Assembly (NCBI RefSeq): GCF_000224145.3
Contig: NC_020172.2
Location: 3,083,557 to 3,147,556 of the forward strand
Source of the DNA: Ciona intestinalis
Lineage: Eukaryota; Chordata; Ascidiacea; Phlebobranchia; Cionidae
Length of the DNA stretch: 64,000 bases
Direction: 5' to 3'
Position numbers and translations under genes: made by a program. Every line of letters begins with the position of its first letter. The first letter of the stretch is position 1. This document shows, piece after piece, positions 1-9,891 of the stretch. The notes under the pieces were generated by a model. The model did not search any database, had not been told where the DNA came from, and worked only from the letters and a program-made list of their open reading frames with translations.

Positions 1-941
1 ATGGTGTCTCTCGTCTGGTCGGATGTTTTGTAAGTAAAAATGTATAAAATACAGTTTTGACAATACTTTTATTGTTTTTGCAAACATTTATTTTTGATTG
101 TATAGTAGTAATATTTGTTCTTGTAGTATAGGGTGGGGAAGGACGCGACAACTTTAGCACATAATACCCAGATATCCTGATCGTCTTTTAAACAATTATA
201 ACAACGGTCTATGAAAGTCGTGAGGATAAGGTTTTTAACTATTTGAATGTTATTTGTTAAAGTTAAAATGTGACCCTTCTCCCCCACCCTAATATATATT
301 TCTACTGCCTACACATATTAGCTTTGTTGCGAGATCGCACTATGGCTTAAGAATTGCTCCAACCCATAGTTCCTTTGTGAGTAACATGTTGTATAGCAGG
401 GTGGAGAAATATGGGACGCCTTTTCATTCCATTTTCTCGTCCCATTTGGTAGTAAACAAAAAACATTTACAGAATTATAAAACCGTATCCTCTAGACACC
501 CATAGAATGTTGTTTAAAACACGAACAAAATAGTTTTATATTATGTGCTAAAGGTGTCCCGTCTTTCCCCACCTTACTATATAGGATACAGAACACCCGT
601 GTAACAACGACCTTCGTTTTCCGCCAAGCGAGGAAAAATATGCTACACTTGTTTATAATATGAAAAACTCATCAACCGAAATGATATTTTTGTAATTTTT
701 TTTTATAATTTTTTTTTGTTTTTCCACGCAGTTTGACAGCGGTGGGCCTGTTGTGTGTCCCAAAGATCCGGACGACAAATGCTCGCCGTATGTACTGCAT
801 GGAATTTTCTCCAGGAAACTCAGAGGTACATCGTGTGCCCGTTCTGAGCTAAACATATTGACTGACGTGTCCCGGGCATCGTTTACCTCTGTCATCGATT
901 GGATAAAGCAGCACACAGCGTTTGAAAGAAGGTGCCCGTAG
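1..941 (+). CDS. Chymotrypsin-fold (S1A) serine protease, 3' end only
   Basis: Only the last two coding exons are in the window: 1-29 (frame starts at base 3) and 732-941, joined by a GTAAGT donor at 30 and an acceptor ending at 731. The joined frame reads ..GVSRLVGCF/FDSGGPVVC.., so the nucleophile motif DSGGP is present, and the tail ends in VIDWIKQH, the usual C-terminal S1A helix. Family role: endopeptidase, often secreted or zymogen-processed. Oddities: the Gly just before Asp-Ser (chymotrypsin 193) reads Phe; position 189, Asp in trypsin, reads Val; and the 214-216 segment reads SRK instead of SWG. Specificity is therefore probably not trypsin-like, and activity is uncertain. The 5' part, including His and Asp of the triad, lies outside the window. 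The intron carries two MITE copies. Confidence 0.8.
124..293 (-). repeat. TIR MITE-like element, copy 1
   Basis: Reverse-oriented copy in the serine protease intron. It begins with a variant of AGGGTGGGGAAGGACG and ends CCCCCACCCTAATATA. TIRs are degraded but the internal sequence (TTTAGCACATAATA.., GTCGTGAGGAT) is retained. Confidence 0.75.
392..583 (+). repeat. TIR MITE-like element, copy 2
   Basis: Forward copy, near full length, in the same intron as copy 1. Right end CTTTCCCCACCTTACTATA. Confidence 0.8.
585..652 (+). repeat. SINE 3'-tail fragment
   Basis: Matches the tail of the tRNA-SINE family (AGAACACCCGTGTAACAACG, then a CGTTTTCCG.. segment). No tRNA-like head is present. Confidence 0.5.
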
Positions 942-1086
942 TTGCCGTGTTACGTAATTTAAATATCATCAGTACATTTTTGCAAAAAGTTATGTTAAAG
1001 TAATATTTTGCAGAATTTGAATAACGGCAGTACATTTTTGCGAAAAATCTGTTAAAAGTAAAATTTTTGTTGGATTTAAAATATGT

Positions 1087-1280
1087 ATGGTAGGGTGGGG
1101 GAAGATGGGATACATTTTATTTCTATTTTCTCGGCCCATTTGGTAGTAAACAAAAAACATTTAAAGAATTATAAATTCGTATCCCTACGGCTCCTATAGA
1201 CCGTTGTTAATTGTTTGAAACACGATCAGGATATTTAGATATTATATGCTAAAGGTGTCCCGTATTTCCCACCCTACTGT
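1087..1280 (+). repeat. TIR MITE-like element, copy 3
   Basis: Forward, near-complete copy in the tail-to-tail interval between the serine protease (stop at 941) and CCDC13 (stop at 1761). Left end TAGGGTGGGGGAAGATGGGA. Apart from this copy and the SINE tail that follows, the 942-1760 interval shows only 3' UTR-like sequence. Confidence 0.85.
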
Positions 1281-1465
1281 ACAAAAGAACTTCTACATAA
1301 TTGCCATTTTTTATTCTGTCAAAATGGACCTTGCTATACTGACCTGATATTGGAAGAAGAAGGTTGAATAGTCACACTAAATCTGGCGTGTCTGTTTAAC
1401 CGATCTGTACATAAAACTTTTTTATTGATTTTTGTGAACTGTCCTATTACGTGAACAAAAAAATG

Positions 1466-1607
1466 CCTAAATAAAATAATCACCCACAAAGTAACATACT
1501 TGGCAACTCGTAAGCTGGCACTAGATGTATGAAACAGAACGCCCGTGTTATAACGACTGTCGTTTTCCGGCCACGCGAGAATAAAGTAAGTTACATTCAA
1601 ATACATG
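1466..1607 (+). repeat. SINE tail copy (no head)
   Basis: Runs from AATAATCACCCACAAAGTAA to the terminal AAAGTAAGTTACATTCAAAT. The tRNA-like 5' half is missing, as in several other copies here. Confidence 0.7.
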
Positions 1608-1616
1608 AACTGTATT

Positions 1617-1626
1617 TTATTTATTT
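1617..1626 (-). terminator. Candidate poly(A) signal of CCDC13
   Basis: On the minus strand this reads AAAATAAATA, about 140 bp past the CCDC13 stop codon. It is the closest canonical AATAAA to that gene. Confidence 0.45.
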
Positions 1627-1760
1627 TCTAAGTTCTATACCCAGAACGTAGCACTAACAACAACACCATACAAGTACGTGGCGAATAAGTCAATATACGC
1701 GACGTTAATATTCTCTGTGTTACGACACTCGGTAAAAGAATTGGTCAACCCTGGCGATTT

Positions 1761-4700
1761 TCATTTGGAACCACTGAAATTCCTTAGAGCATCCAGAAAA
1801 ACTTGTTTAGTTTGTTGGATCAATTCTTGGTACATTGTGACATCATCGTGTTTGTGACGTAACGTGCTTTGCAAAGTCTCTTTAAGAGCATGGTTTTCGT
1901 CTTGCTGTAAAAACAACATTATTTTATTAAGTCTGTCCGGCGCTGTGGCGTAGTGGTTAGCGCATCTGCCTGTAACCTAGAGATAACTGGATCAAGGCTA
2001 GGCGCTGCTACTATTGTGGGCATAGGTTGAAGCAAAATCACCAATAGAAAAAAATCTTCAAAATAATCACCCACAAAGTTATATACACACTTAACAACCC
2101 AGTTGTTCATTATCAGACATACATGCAAAAAAAATAACTTTAAAACATTTACCCAAAGTTGCATACGTGGTAATTCATAAGCAGGCACGGGGCATGTGAA
2201 ACAGGACACCCATGTTTAATACTATCTCAATGATAATTAATATGGCCAGAACAATACCTGTATAAGAAGTTGTGCTTGCAAGTCCTCACTTGTGTGAGAG
2301 GTATCTTCTTTATGTGGATCTAAAACAAACATACAATTTTCAATGCTTTTTGCTTTTCAGTTCTGCAGCACAATGATTAGTGCTGGCCTCTAGAAAATAT
2401 GGTTTTAATATTTATCTATGCTAATATTGTAGGCATGCTCCATATGAGTATTTGGTAAGATACTTACTAACGGCAATTTTTCCAATTCAGAAGTTTTGTG
2501 GGTTGTCCCAATTTTTAGCAATACAGAAAACTATACAAATAATCCACCAAAAATAACCACACTTAAGTTACATAAGTGAAAACTCGTAAGAGGGCATAAG
2601 GTACAATAAACAGAACACCTGTGTCATAATGACTGCTATTGCCCCTACACAAAGATAAAAAAGTAACATTCATTCATACATACCTGTTTTCCCACCTAAT
2701 CGTTGCTCAAGTCGTTGAATAACTCGCTTATCATCGTGATTAGATGTTATTAACACTTCACATTTTGTAACAGTATCATTCAACCTGTAAAAAATGATGT
2801 AAGATATTTTTGCATATCTATGTTTGCCAGTGTTTTAGGTGCCCTGGCACAATGGTTAGCAAGCCTGATGCTGCGGGTTCAAAGACTCTTTGGAGCTACC
2901 ATTGTGTATTTGTACCTGCTTTAACCCAGTGGTCACTGATGGGAAAAAATTCCCAAAAATATAATCACCCACAAAGTTACATAAGTGAAACTGTTTATGT
3001 TAAAATGAATTAATCCAATTTATTTATCCTCTCATGGCAGGGCAACAAAAGTCAAAATAACATTTAGCAAAAGTGTTTTGTTTCACACACCTTCCTCTTG
3101 ACTTTGTTGGTGATTATTTAAAAAAAAATTTTTTTTTAATTTTTTATTAAAGTATTTGTTTACCTTGAGTTAAGAGCTCCAACCATTTCCGAAAGTCTTA
3201 ATCGTTCAATTTCGGAAGCTTCATACATAGCTTTGTATTCAACACAGCGAGCCCTGAAATGTGTGAGCTCTTCAGAACTGCAAAAGATATGAATAAATAT
3301 TAAAGGCAGTTTTTTTAAAAGAATGTGACTGTTGATATAGGTTTATTAACAAATACTATAATTTATGATAATGGAGATTCTATTCTGTGTGGGTGAGGTC
3401 TTTTTTTCAGGGACCCGGGATTACGTCAGATATGTCAATTTTATGCATTTCACTACACAAACTTTACATATGTGACATAAAATGCAATTTATTTGCAGTG
3501 GGTAGTAGTGAATGACTTACTCATTCAATGATGCAGCAGCTTGAGCTGTATCTTGCTTGTCCTGCTGTAAAAGAAATACATGTATAGTACTGTGGGGGAA
3601 GATGGGACACCTTCAGCTCGTAATATTCAAATACCCTGATCGCGTTTTAAACAATTAACGACGGTCTATGGGCAAGGTTCGTGTCGACTCTGAGGATCCC
3701 TTCTTTGAATGTTTTTTGTCTACTACCAAATGGGACAAGAAAATGGAATAACAAGGTGTCCCATCTTCTCCCATCCTACTATATTATTATACAATAACCT
3801 ATAAATACATGTATCTGTTGGATAGAGTAAACATTAAACAAATAAATTGTAGCACATATATGTATATAAACAAATTTTTAGAACAAAATCTTTTAAAACA
3901 AAAGTTGCATTTTTATGCATAGTTTAAAAAGTTAAAATAGATTAAATATAAAAGTTAAAATAAAAAAAATAGGTCAACTTTTTTCAATTTATTTGCATTT
4001 AAATTTTTGTTTGTGTTTCTTACTTGAGTAGAAGGTGGCGAAATTACTGACAATGGTTTATAAGAACTTTCCCCTTCCAAGCTATCCCTTCTACTTGAAG
4101 CAGACAACTAAATTTAAAAAAAGGTTATTTTCAAACATTTTAAGTATATGTATTCGTTCTTTTTTTATTGTTCTATTTGGTAGTAAAAAAAAATATTTAC
4201 AGAATTTTTTAACTGCATTCTTAAGACTCTAAAAGAGTAATACGTTGTCTAAATTGTCAGCCATACGGAAAAACAATCACCCACAAAGTTCTAAATGCGG
4301 TAACCCGTAAGCCGGCACGAGGTGTATGAAACGGAACAACCCTGTTATAACGACTGTCGTCCTGCCACACAAGGATAAAGCAAGTTACATTCATTCATTA
4401 AAAACTACAATACTTACCTCTTCTTCAAGCTGTTTTACTTTTTTCTCACTTTCCGAAAGTAATGTTTTTAATCGGGTAACTTCTGCAGATTCTTGTTGCT
4501 TTTTGTCATGTAGCTCTCGTGTTACCTGGAATAAACAAACAAAAAATTATAAAACCAACTTTTTGAAAGCACCTTATTTGCAAAAAAATGTCAAAAACAA
4601 CAGGTTTTTTAAAGGCCATTAAATATACAAAACTTTTAAATGTCAAAAATTTGAAATTTTGTGTTTATTAAGTTCTTATTTTTAGATAGAAATAATATTT

Positions 4701-7700
4701 ATTCGCAGTATAAAGAAAATGTTATGAAAAACTTTTTATATTTGATACCTACATTACAGTTCAGCAGAGAAAAGGCGAATTCGAAAACAAATGCCATTTT
4801 TACTTGTGCTTTACCAACTTCAAAAAAGTCAAAAGCTTTTTATATATAAAGACCCCATTACAGTTTAAGAGTTTCATAAAATGTTGTATTTTTGAACAAA
4901 TGCCATTTTTACTTGTCTTTCACTTTTAGTAACATCTTCTTCTTTTAAACTTTGTCTTTCAAGTATTTTCTGCAGTCGTTCTTGTTGTTTCATGAGAGTT
5001 GATATCAATTCATTATCGTGAACTCCTTTATCAGATAACACTGCTACCTGTGTTAAAACAATGTTAATTTAAACTAAATAATGTTTGTAACCAATGCATA
5101 GTGGTTAGAGCTTGATGCTGCTACCGCTGTGGGCGTTTGTGTCCTTAGGAAAGAAACTTATGATTAATGCCCCAGTAGTCACTAATGAGTTGTTTAAATA
5201 AGAAGCTATACATAATAAAACACAAAAAATCACTTAAAGTTACATACATGACTCGTAAGCGAGTATAAAGTGTGTAAAACAGAACACCCATGTTATAAAT
5301 GACTCATTACCCAACCACGCGAAGATAAATCAGTTACATACGTGGTAACCAGTAAGCGAGCACTGAATGTATGAAACAGAACAACCATGTTATAATGACT
5401 TTCCTTGCCGAGTCATGTAAGAAGAAATAAGTTACAAATGTGGCAATCAGTAAGCGGGCACTAGGTGTATGAAACATAACACTCACTATTATAATGACTT
5501 TTTTGCCCCACTATGTCAAGATAAACAAGTTATATTCATTCACATTCTATGCATGATATGTGTTCGTATTTATACCTGGGATTTCTGTGATTTTACTTCG
5601 GCCATTAAAACTTTATTTCTTGCTTTTGTTGCGTCAAATTTCTTTTGTAATTCACTATAATTATCCTGTAGTTTTTGTAGGTCTTCCTTTAATGTCTAAA
5701 AAAAATTGTTTTAAAGTATTTACATATGTTATGATTTAAATATTTTTTACATCATTTTGCTCTTTTCTTAATTTTTCCATATTTTTTATTCTCGTCATAT
5801 TTTTGTCAGATTTTGGACTCAAAACTTCATCCTGTTTTAAACGTTGTTCCAATTCTCTGTAAAAACAACTATTTTTATAATTTTATATTAATAATATACT
5901 AATTTTAACTTTTTTTACAGAAAATATTTTTTACAGTTTAAATTATTTTATTTTATTTTTTTACAATTTTATTTTTTTTCTACTTATTTTACTTTTTTTA
6001 CTTACTTTACTTTGCCCTGTAGAGAAATCACCTGCTGGGCCCTTCCCCTGTAGCCTTGTCCACCACTATTAAGCAGAAGTTGTATGTTGACTCTCTCATC
6101 TCCTATCTCTTGGCTTAGAACCTATAAACAAGCAGATATAAAATAAATCAGTTTTGGCAGAATTTGTGGACTAGGTTAAAAAATTCTATATAAAATGCAG
6201 GAAAATGCCTAAAGACACATTTAATATCAAATTTCGCTGGTTAGGTAACTTTTTAGTACTTAAACCATAACAAAGTGACCTAAATTGACAGTCTGGCCCA
6301 AAATGTCGAGTCCAGTCTGTTAAATTAGTCTTAAGAAGTGGAAATACAGTTCAATTTGATTAATATGGTGCAAGCAGACAAATAGAAAGAAATTGTAACC
6401 ACAACAATACTGTATAATAAAAGTGTGTATTGCAATATCAGATATATGAGAACTGGTAACAAAGATAGAACAATAGTAACATACAAGTATGTGAATAGGA
6501 GTATGTTAAAACTTTAATTAACAAAAATTTTTACACCTAAATGCACCATAATATAAAGGAAATTTTGTTGTAATGGACCAACTCCGGCTTAAATCTTAAG
6601 TCCCATAGTGTAGCACACTGTATGGCCTCACCCTCATAAAATCAAAAGATTATGCTTTTTATATTTATTACCTTATGTGCCACTTTCAATTCTTGCTTAA
6701 GAGCTTGTACTTGGTTTCTGTATTCAGCGGACTTCAAGTTTAAACTTGACATTTGTTCTTCAAGTTCAGGCAAAGTAAGACCATCGCTTGAAACTGAAGT
6801 ATATGCAAATTAATTAATTAATTTCAATGTATCTGAAAAAACTTTTACTTATACATCGAATATAAATTAGTCATGCTTTAGTTTTAAATTTGCCGTTTTG
6901 GCACCTGTGTTTAATTTTAATGTTAGCAAAGAAAAAGCAAAAAAACGAAATGTATCCTATCTTCTCCCATCCTACTATATGTTAGTCATTTTTCAAATTT
7001 GCAGTTTCGGACAACTGTTTCTATTTTTTTACAGTTGTATAAGAAATCAAAAATAAAAACACTTTGATTTTGTACTAATAAAAGCAATGTGATTAGCCTT
7101 CTATTCTTTATGAATATAAGGTCTTGGATTAAAGCCTTACCCATATTAGCAAATGATTGGCGGACGTTCATTGGTTTAGTTGACTTGCTGTCTCCACCAC
7201 TATTTGCTACTGCGTTATTCACCTACAAAAAAAGTATCTTGTAAAATAAAATGTAAATAAATTGACCAAACCAGAAACCATTATTATTTTTTATTTATAT
7301 TGGTTCAGCAAATAAACAGCATTAAAATTAGAAGTTTAACTTAATAATAATTAAACGTAAATGACTCATTGGTCTGCTAGGTGTAGCGACCACGTTTATT
7401 TTCTTTCAATCAAATGTAAATATGTTTTTATCTGTAAGAATGTTTTAACAACTGTTGTTTTGTCGCTATATCCTGTCTTTTTGTTTAAAATATTTCCAAA
7501 TCTTCACCACACTAATCGAAGAGACAAACAAATTTATTGTTATATAAAATAAAATTTTGCTGTTGTTGTTATCAGACATAACATATTTTTCCCAAATTGA
7601 CTTGTTTATTTTAGTACTAAAATCCGGTCATTTTTCAGCCAACATTTCATCTGCTTTGTAGCATAATCATATCCACCATACAGAAAGATAAAAATTGCTT

Positions 7701-9414
7701 TTTAGGTGCAACAGCCCTTTTTTTTAACTGACACTATTTTCCACAATCTGTATCCATAGTATGTTTTAACAACTGGTGTTTTGATGTGAATTCCGTTCAT
7801 TTTTTAAAAAACATTATCTTCATTTTTGTTTTCAAAAAGATGAATAAAAATTATGTTATGTTATACAAACCTATATTACTTACACTGTATTCCAGGTCTT
7901 TAACTTTCTGCTGCAACCGAAATGTTTTTGCTTTTTCTGACTCCATTATTGCAGTAAGTTCCCTGTTTTTCTTTGATAGTTCGACTATTTTAGTTGAAGC
8001 TGAATCACTGGCAACACCAGCATCTGTAAAGTGATTGTTAAATTTAGTCTGGTGTCAAGGCACAGTGGTAGTCACACTTGCTTCCAGCTCAGAGAACAGG
8101 GTTCAAAGCTCAAGGCCGCTGTTATGGACATATGTGTCCGGCAATAGCTTCAATCCCATTCAAAACATTAAAATCGAAATAAGATTAGATATGTGGTAAG
8201 CAGATACAATATAAAAATGCTTGTTATGAGACTGTCGTTACCATGTCCCGATAAGTAACCAGATAATTTATTTAACTTCCTACTTGCAAGCAGTTTCTTT
8301 TCATCTTCCAACTTTAAAATTTTCTTGTTTGTCTTTTTTATTTCGTATTCTTTTTCAGCAAGAACTTTTCGAAGTCGGCCAGTTTCATCCTTCAATTCCC
8401 TAAAAAATAACAGAAGAAAATGTAAGTTGTATGATACTGAGCCATATAGTAGGATGGGGGGAAAACAGGATCAGGATTTTTGGATATTTCGTTCTAAAGG
8501 TACCATGTCTTCCCCACCCCAATATAAGTTAAACTCTTTTGCAGAAGTTGATACACACTCATATATAATACAGACTGCTTGCATGTATTAAACTTTAGCC
8601 AATATCTAAACTATACAAGCACTTAAGTCCATAAAGAGCTGTTCTATTTGGTCTTAGGCATTGAACTTCTAGAAATGTAGTGGGCGCAAGGACAGTTTTG
8701 GACACATTCCTGTTAAACAAACCAAACTTATTGGGTAAAATGTTCACTGATTAATACAATGCAAAAATTTCCAGGGTAAGCCTAGCTACCCTGCCACCCC
8801 AAGTTTGGCGCCTATGCATATGATTCTAACCACATCCAAAGCTGATTATACAGTCAAGAAGTTACCTTATTTCTTCCCTCATAGAAGTATTGGCTGCTTC
8901 TAGTGTTGTGTTAAGTCCCACAGTAGAACTTCCCATTACATCATTTAAACTTAAACCAAGTTCATCAGAAACACCAAATGCTGATGAATCAAGACTGGTG
9001 TTGCTCTGAAATAAAATGAAATCATAATTTTCAGATTAAAATGTCCCAAAACTTTTTTAAAATTGATAATGATGACGTTTATTTGTCTCTTTGCGGTAGC
9101 GAAGATTTAGAAATATTTTAAACGAAAGGATAGGATATATCGACATAGTGGTTCTTAAAATCCTATAGACTATAGTAGGTCTAGAGTATTACAACTTTGC
9201 CTATGAATTGGGCTAATCAAATCACTTGCCTAAATTATTGTTGTTGTGTAGTACTGAAAGATTTATATTGCCAAAATCACACAGAACAATAAACAAAAAT
9301 GTTTTAATTACCATTACCAACCTTTTGAGCTTGTTTTTGTTTCATTCTTGCCATCTTTTTGTGTTGTTCTTCTTGCATACGAGAAAATTGTAACTGAAGA
9401 TTCTCTTTATCCAT
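1761..9414 (-). CDS. CCDC13: Coiled-coil domain-containing protein 13 (CCDC13)
   Basis: Seventeen coding exons, all phases closing to 622 aa: 9414-9322, 9005-8866, 8399-8242, 8023-7884, 7222-7141, 6793-6672, 6121-6006, 5856-5751, 5695-5576, 5047-4913, 4525-4418, 4107-4024, 3564-3521, 3277-3164, 2784-2684, 2319-2258, 1904-1761. It is almost entirely heptad-rich coiled coil, with an N-terminal LQFSRMQEEQHKKM block. Stretches diagnostic of vertebrate CCDC13 as I recall it are TKIVELSKKNREL (exon 4), the exon 6-7 junction LKVAHKVLSQEIGDE followed by RGRAQQVISLQGKV, KGVHDNELISTLMKQQ (exon 10), and the C-terminal ENHALKETLQSTLRHK..VFLDALRNF. Human CCDC13 is somewhat longer (about 715 aa). Known role: centriolar-satellite protein needed for ciliogenesis and genome stability. 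The start was chosen by homology and lies at the 5' edge of the shared promoter with CEP78. Introns carry many SINE and MITE fragments. Confidence 0.93.
1930..2220 (+). repeat. tRNA-derived SINE, near full length
   Basis: Has a tRNA-like head with an A-box-like segment (TGGCGTAGTGGTTAGCGC), a degenerate B box, CTGCTACTATTGTGGGCATA, then the tail CACCCACAAAGTT.. to GACACCCATGTT. It lies in the last CCDC13 intron. This is the family seen repeatedly through the window. Confidence 0.75.
2360..2680 (+). repeat. Diverged SINE copy
   Basis: Head (GCAGCACAATGATTAGTGCT) and tail (ACACCTGTGTCATAATGACT..GTAACATTCATTCAT) are both recognisable, with a diverged middle. It lies immediately 5' (in + coordinates) of CCDC13 exon 15. 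Confidence 0.6.
2836..3000 (+). repeat. SINE head and middle
   Basis: CCTGGCACAATGGTTAGCAA, a good B box (GCGGGTTCAAAGACTC), then AACCCAGTGGTCACTGATGG and CACCCACAAAGTTACATAA. The distal tail is lost. Confidence 0.65.
3584..3783 (-). repeat. TIR MITE-like element, copy 4
   Basis: Reverse copy in a CCDC13 intron, ending CATCTTCTCCCATCCTACTA. Near full length. Confidence 0.8.
4255..4402 (+). repeat. SINE tail copy
   Basis: From CAATCACCCACAAAGTT to CAAGTTACATTCATTCATT. It abuts CCDC13 exon 11, so it probably defines part of that short intron. Confidence 0.7.
5090..5545 (+). repeat. SINE with three tandem tail units
   Basis: One diverged head (CAATGCATAGTGGTTAGAG) is followed by three successive copies of the ~80-bp tail. 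Each contains a version of AGTTACATACGTGGTAACC, AAACAGAACAACCATGTTAT and AATGACT. See findings. Confidence 0.7.
7368..7545 (+). repeat. ~170-bp repeat family 2, copy
   Basis: Consensus-like start CTGCTAGGTGTAGCGACCAC and end TAATCGAAGAGACAAACAA. The same ends recur at 30.1, 35.7 and 52.7 kb, and in reverse at 39.3 kb. It lies in a CCDC13 intron. Confidence 0.7.
8040..8165 (+). repeat. SINE head fragment
   Basis: CAAGGCACAGTGGTAGTCAC followed by a good B box (AGGGTTCAAAGCTCAAGG). It stops at the middle region. Confidence 0.6.
8446..8524 (+). repeat. Internally deleted MITE-like element, copy 5
   Basis: Both termini are present (ATAGTAGGATGGGGGGAAAA and GTCTTCCCCACCCCAATATA) but most of the interior is missing. 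Confidence 0.65.
9075..9140 (-). repeat. Repeat family 2 terminal fragment
   Basis: Reverse fragment: TTTGTCTCTTTGCGGTAGCG then AAGATTTAGAAATATTTTAA, the complement of the family's 3' end. In CCDC13 intron 1. Confidence 0.5.
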
Positions 9415-9891
9415 ATTGCTATTACAAATTCGACCAAAAAGGGCGTTTTTGGTCTATTTTGCCTCAAACTTCAATATGGCGTCAAAAAAGCTTAGCAACG
9501 AATTTCTGATTAAAAATGTAAACAAACGGGTTTTCTGGTACCCGCTCCCGTTAAAAATAAATTATTTTTGCTGGCGAATCTTTCTTCATTTTGACATATT
9601 ATGGGTTGAGAAATAAATATTTGTATGTGAATGTTTTTTAAATAACTAATAATGCAAAATTTATAGTTTGTATTGGGAAATAGCGTTTAAAACATACGTT
9701 TTGGCCGCTGGCGGAGCAAAACATGTTGGCACGAAAACGAACGTTTTTCAAAAGTTGTTGTTTTGAAAACAGCTGACGTTTTGCAATATTGTGTATTTAT
9801 TTATCGTTATTTCTTTTCAAAGCGACTATTTTTTATCAGCAAATCATTTCAGGTGTGTATTAAAGAAAGTGGCTTTGCAGAAAAACGTAAA
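9415..9891. promoter_or_regulatory. Shared bidirectional promoter region, CCDC13/CEP78
   Basis: 477 bp separate the two divergent start codons. It must hold both 5' UTRs and core promoters. I see no TATA box at a convincing distance. An RFX-like half-site AGCAAC lies at 9494-9499, but I could not find a complete X-box. That both genes are centrosome/cilium genes makes co-regulation plausible (inference). Confidence 0.6.

Noticed and set aside
9481-9510. Complete RFX X-box in the CCDC13/CEP78 promoter
   Set aside because: Only the AGCAAC half matches; the partner half is not recognisable at the right spacing.
9763-9891. Longer CEP78 N-terminus starting at 9763
   Set aside because: The extra 43 residues do not resemble CEP78, and the ATG at 9892 begins the conserved sequence, so the extension is probably 5' UTR.
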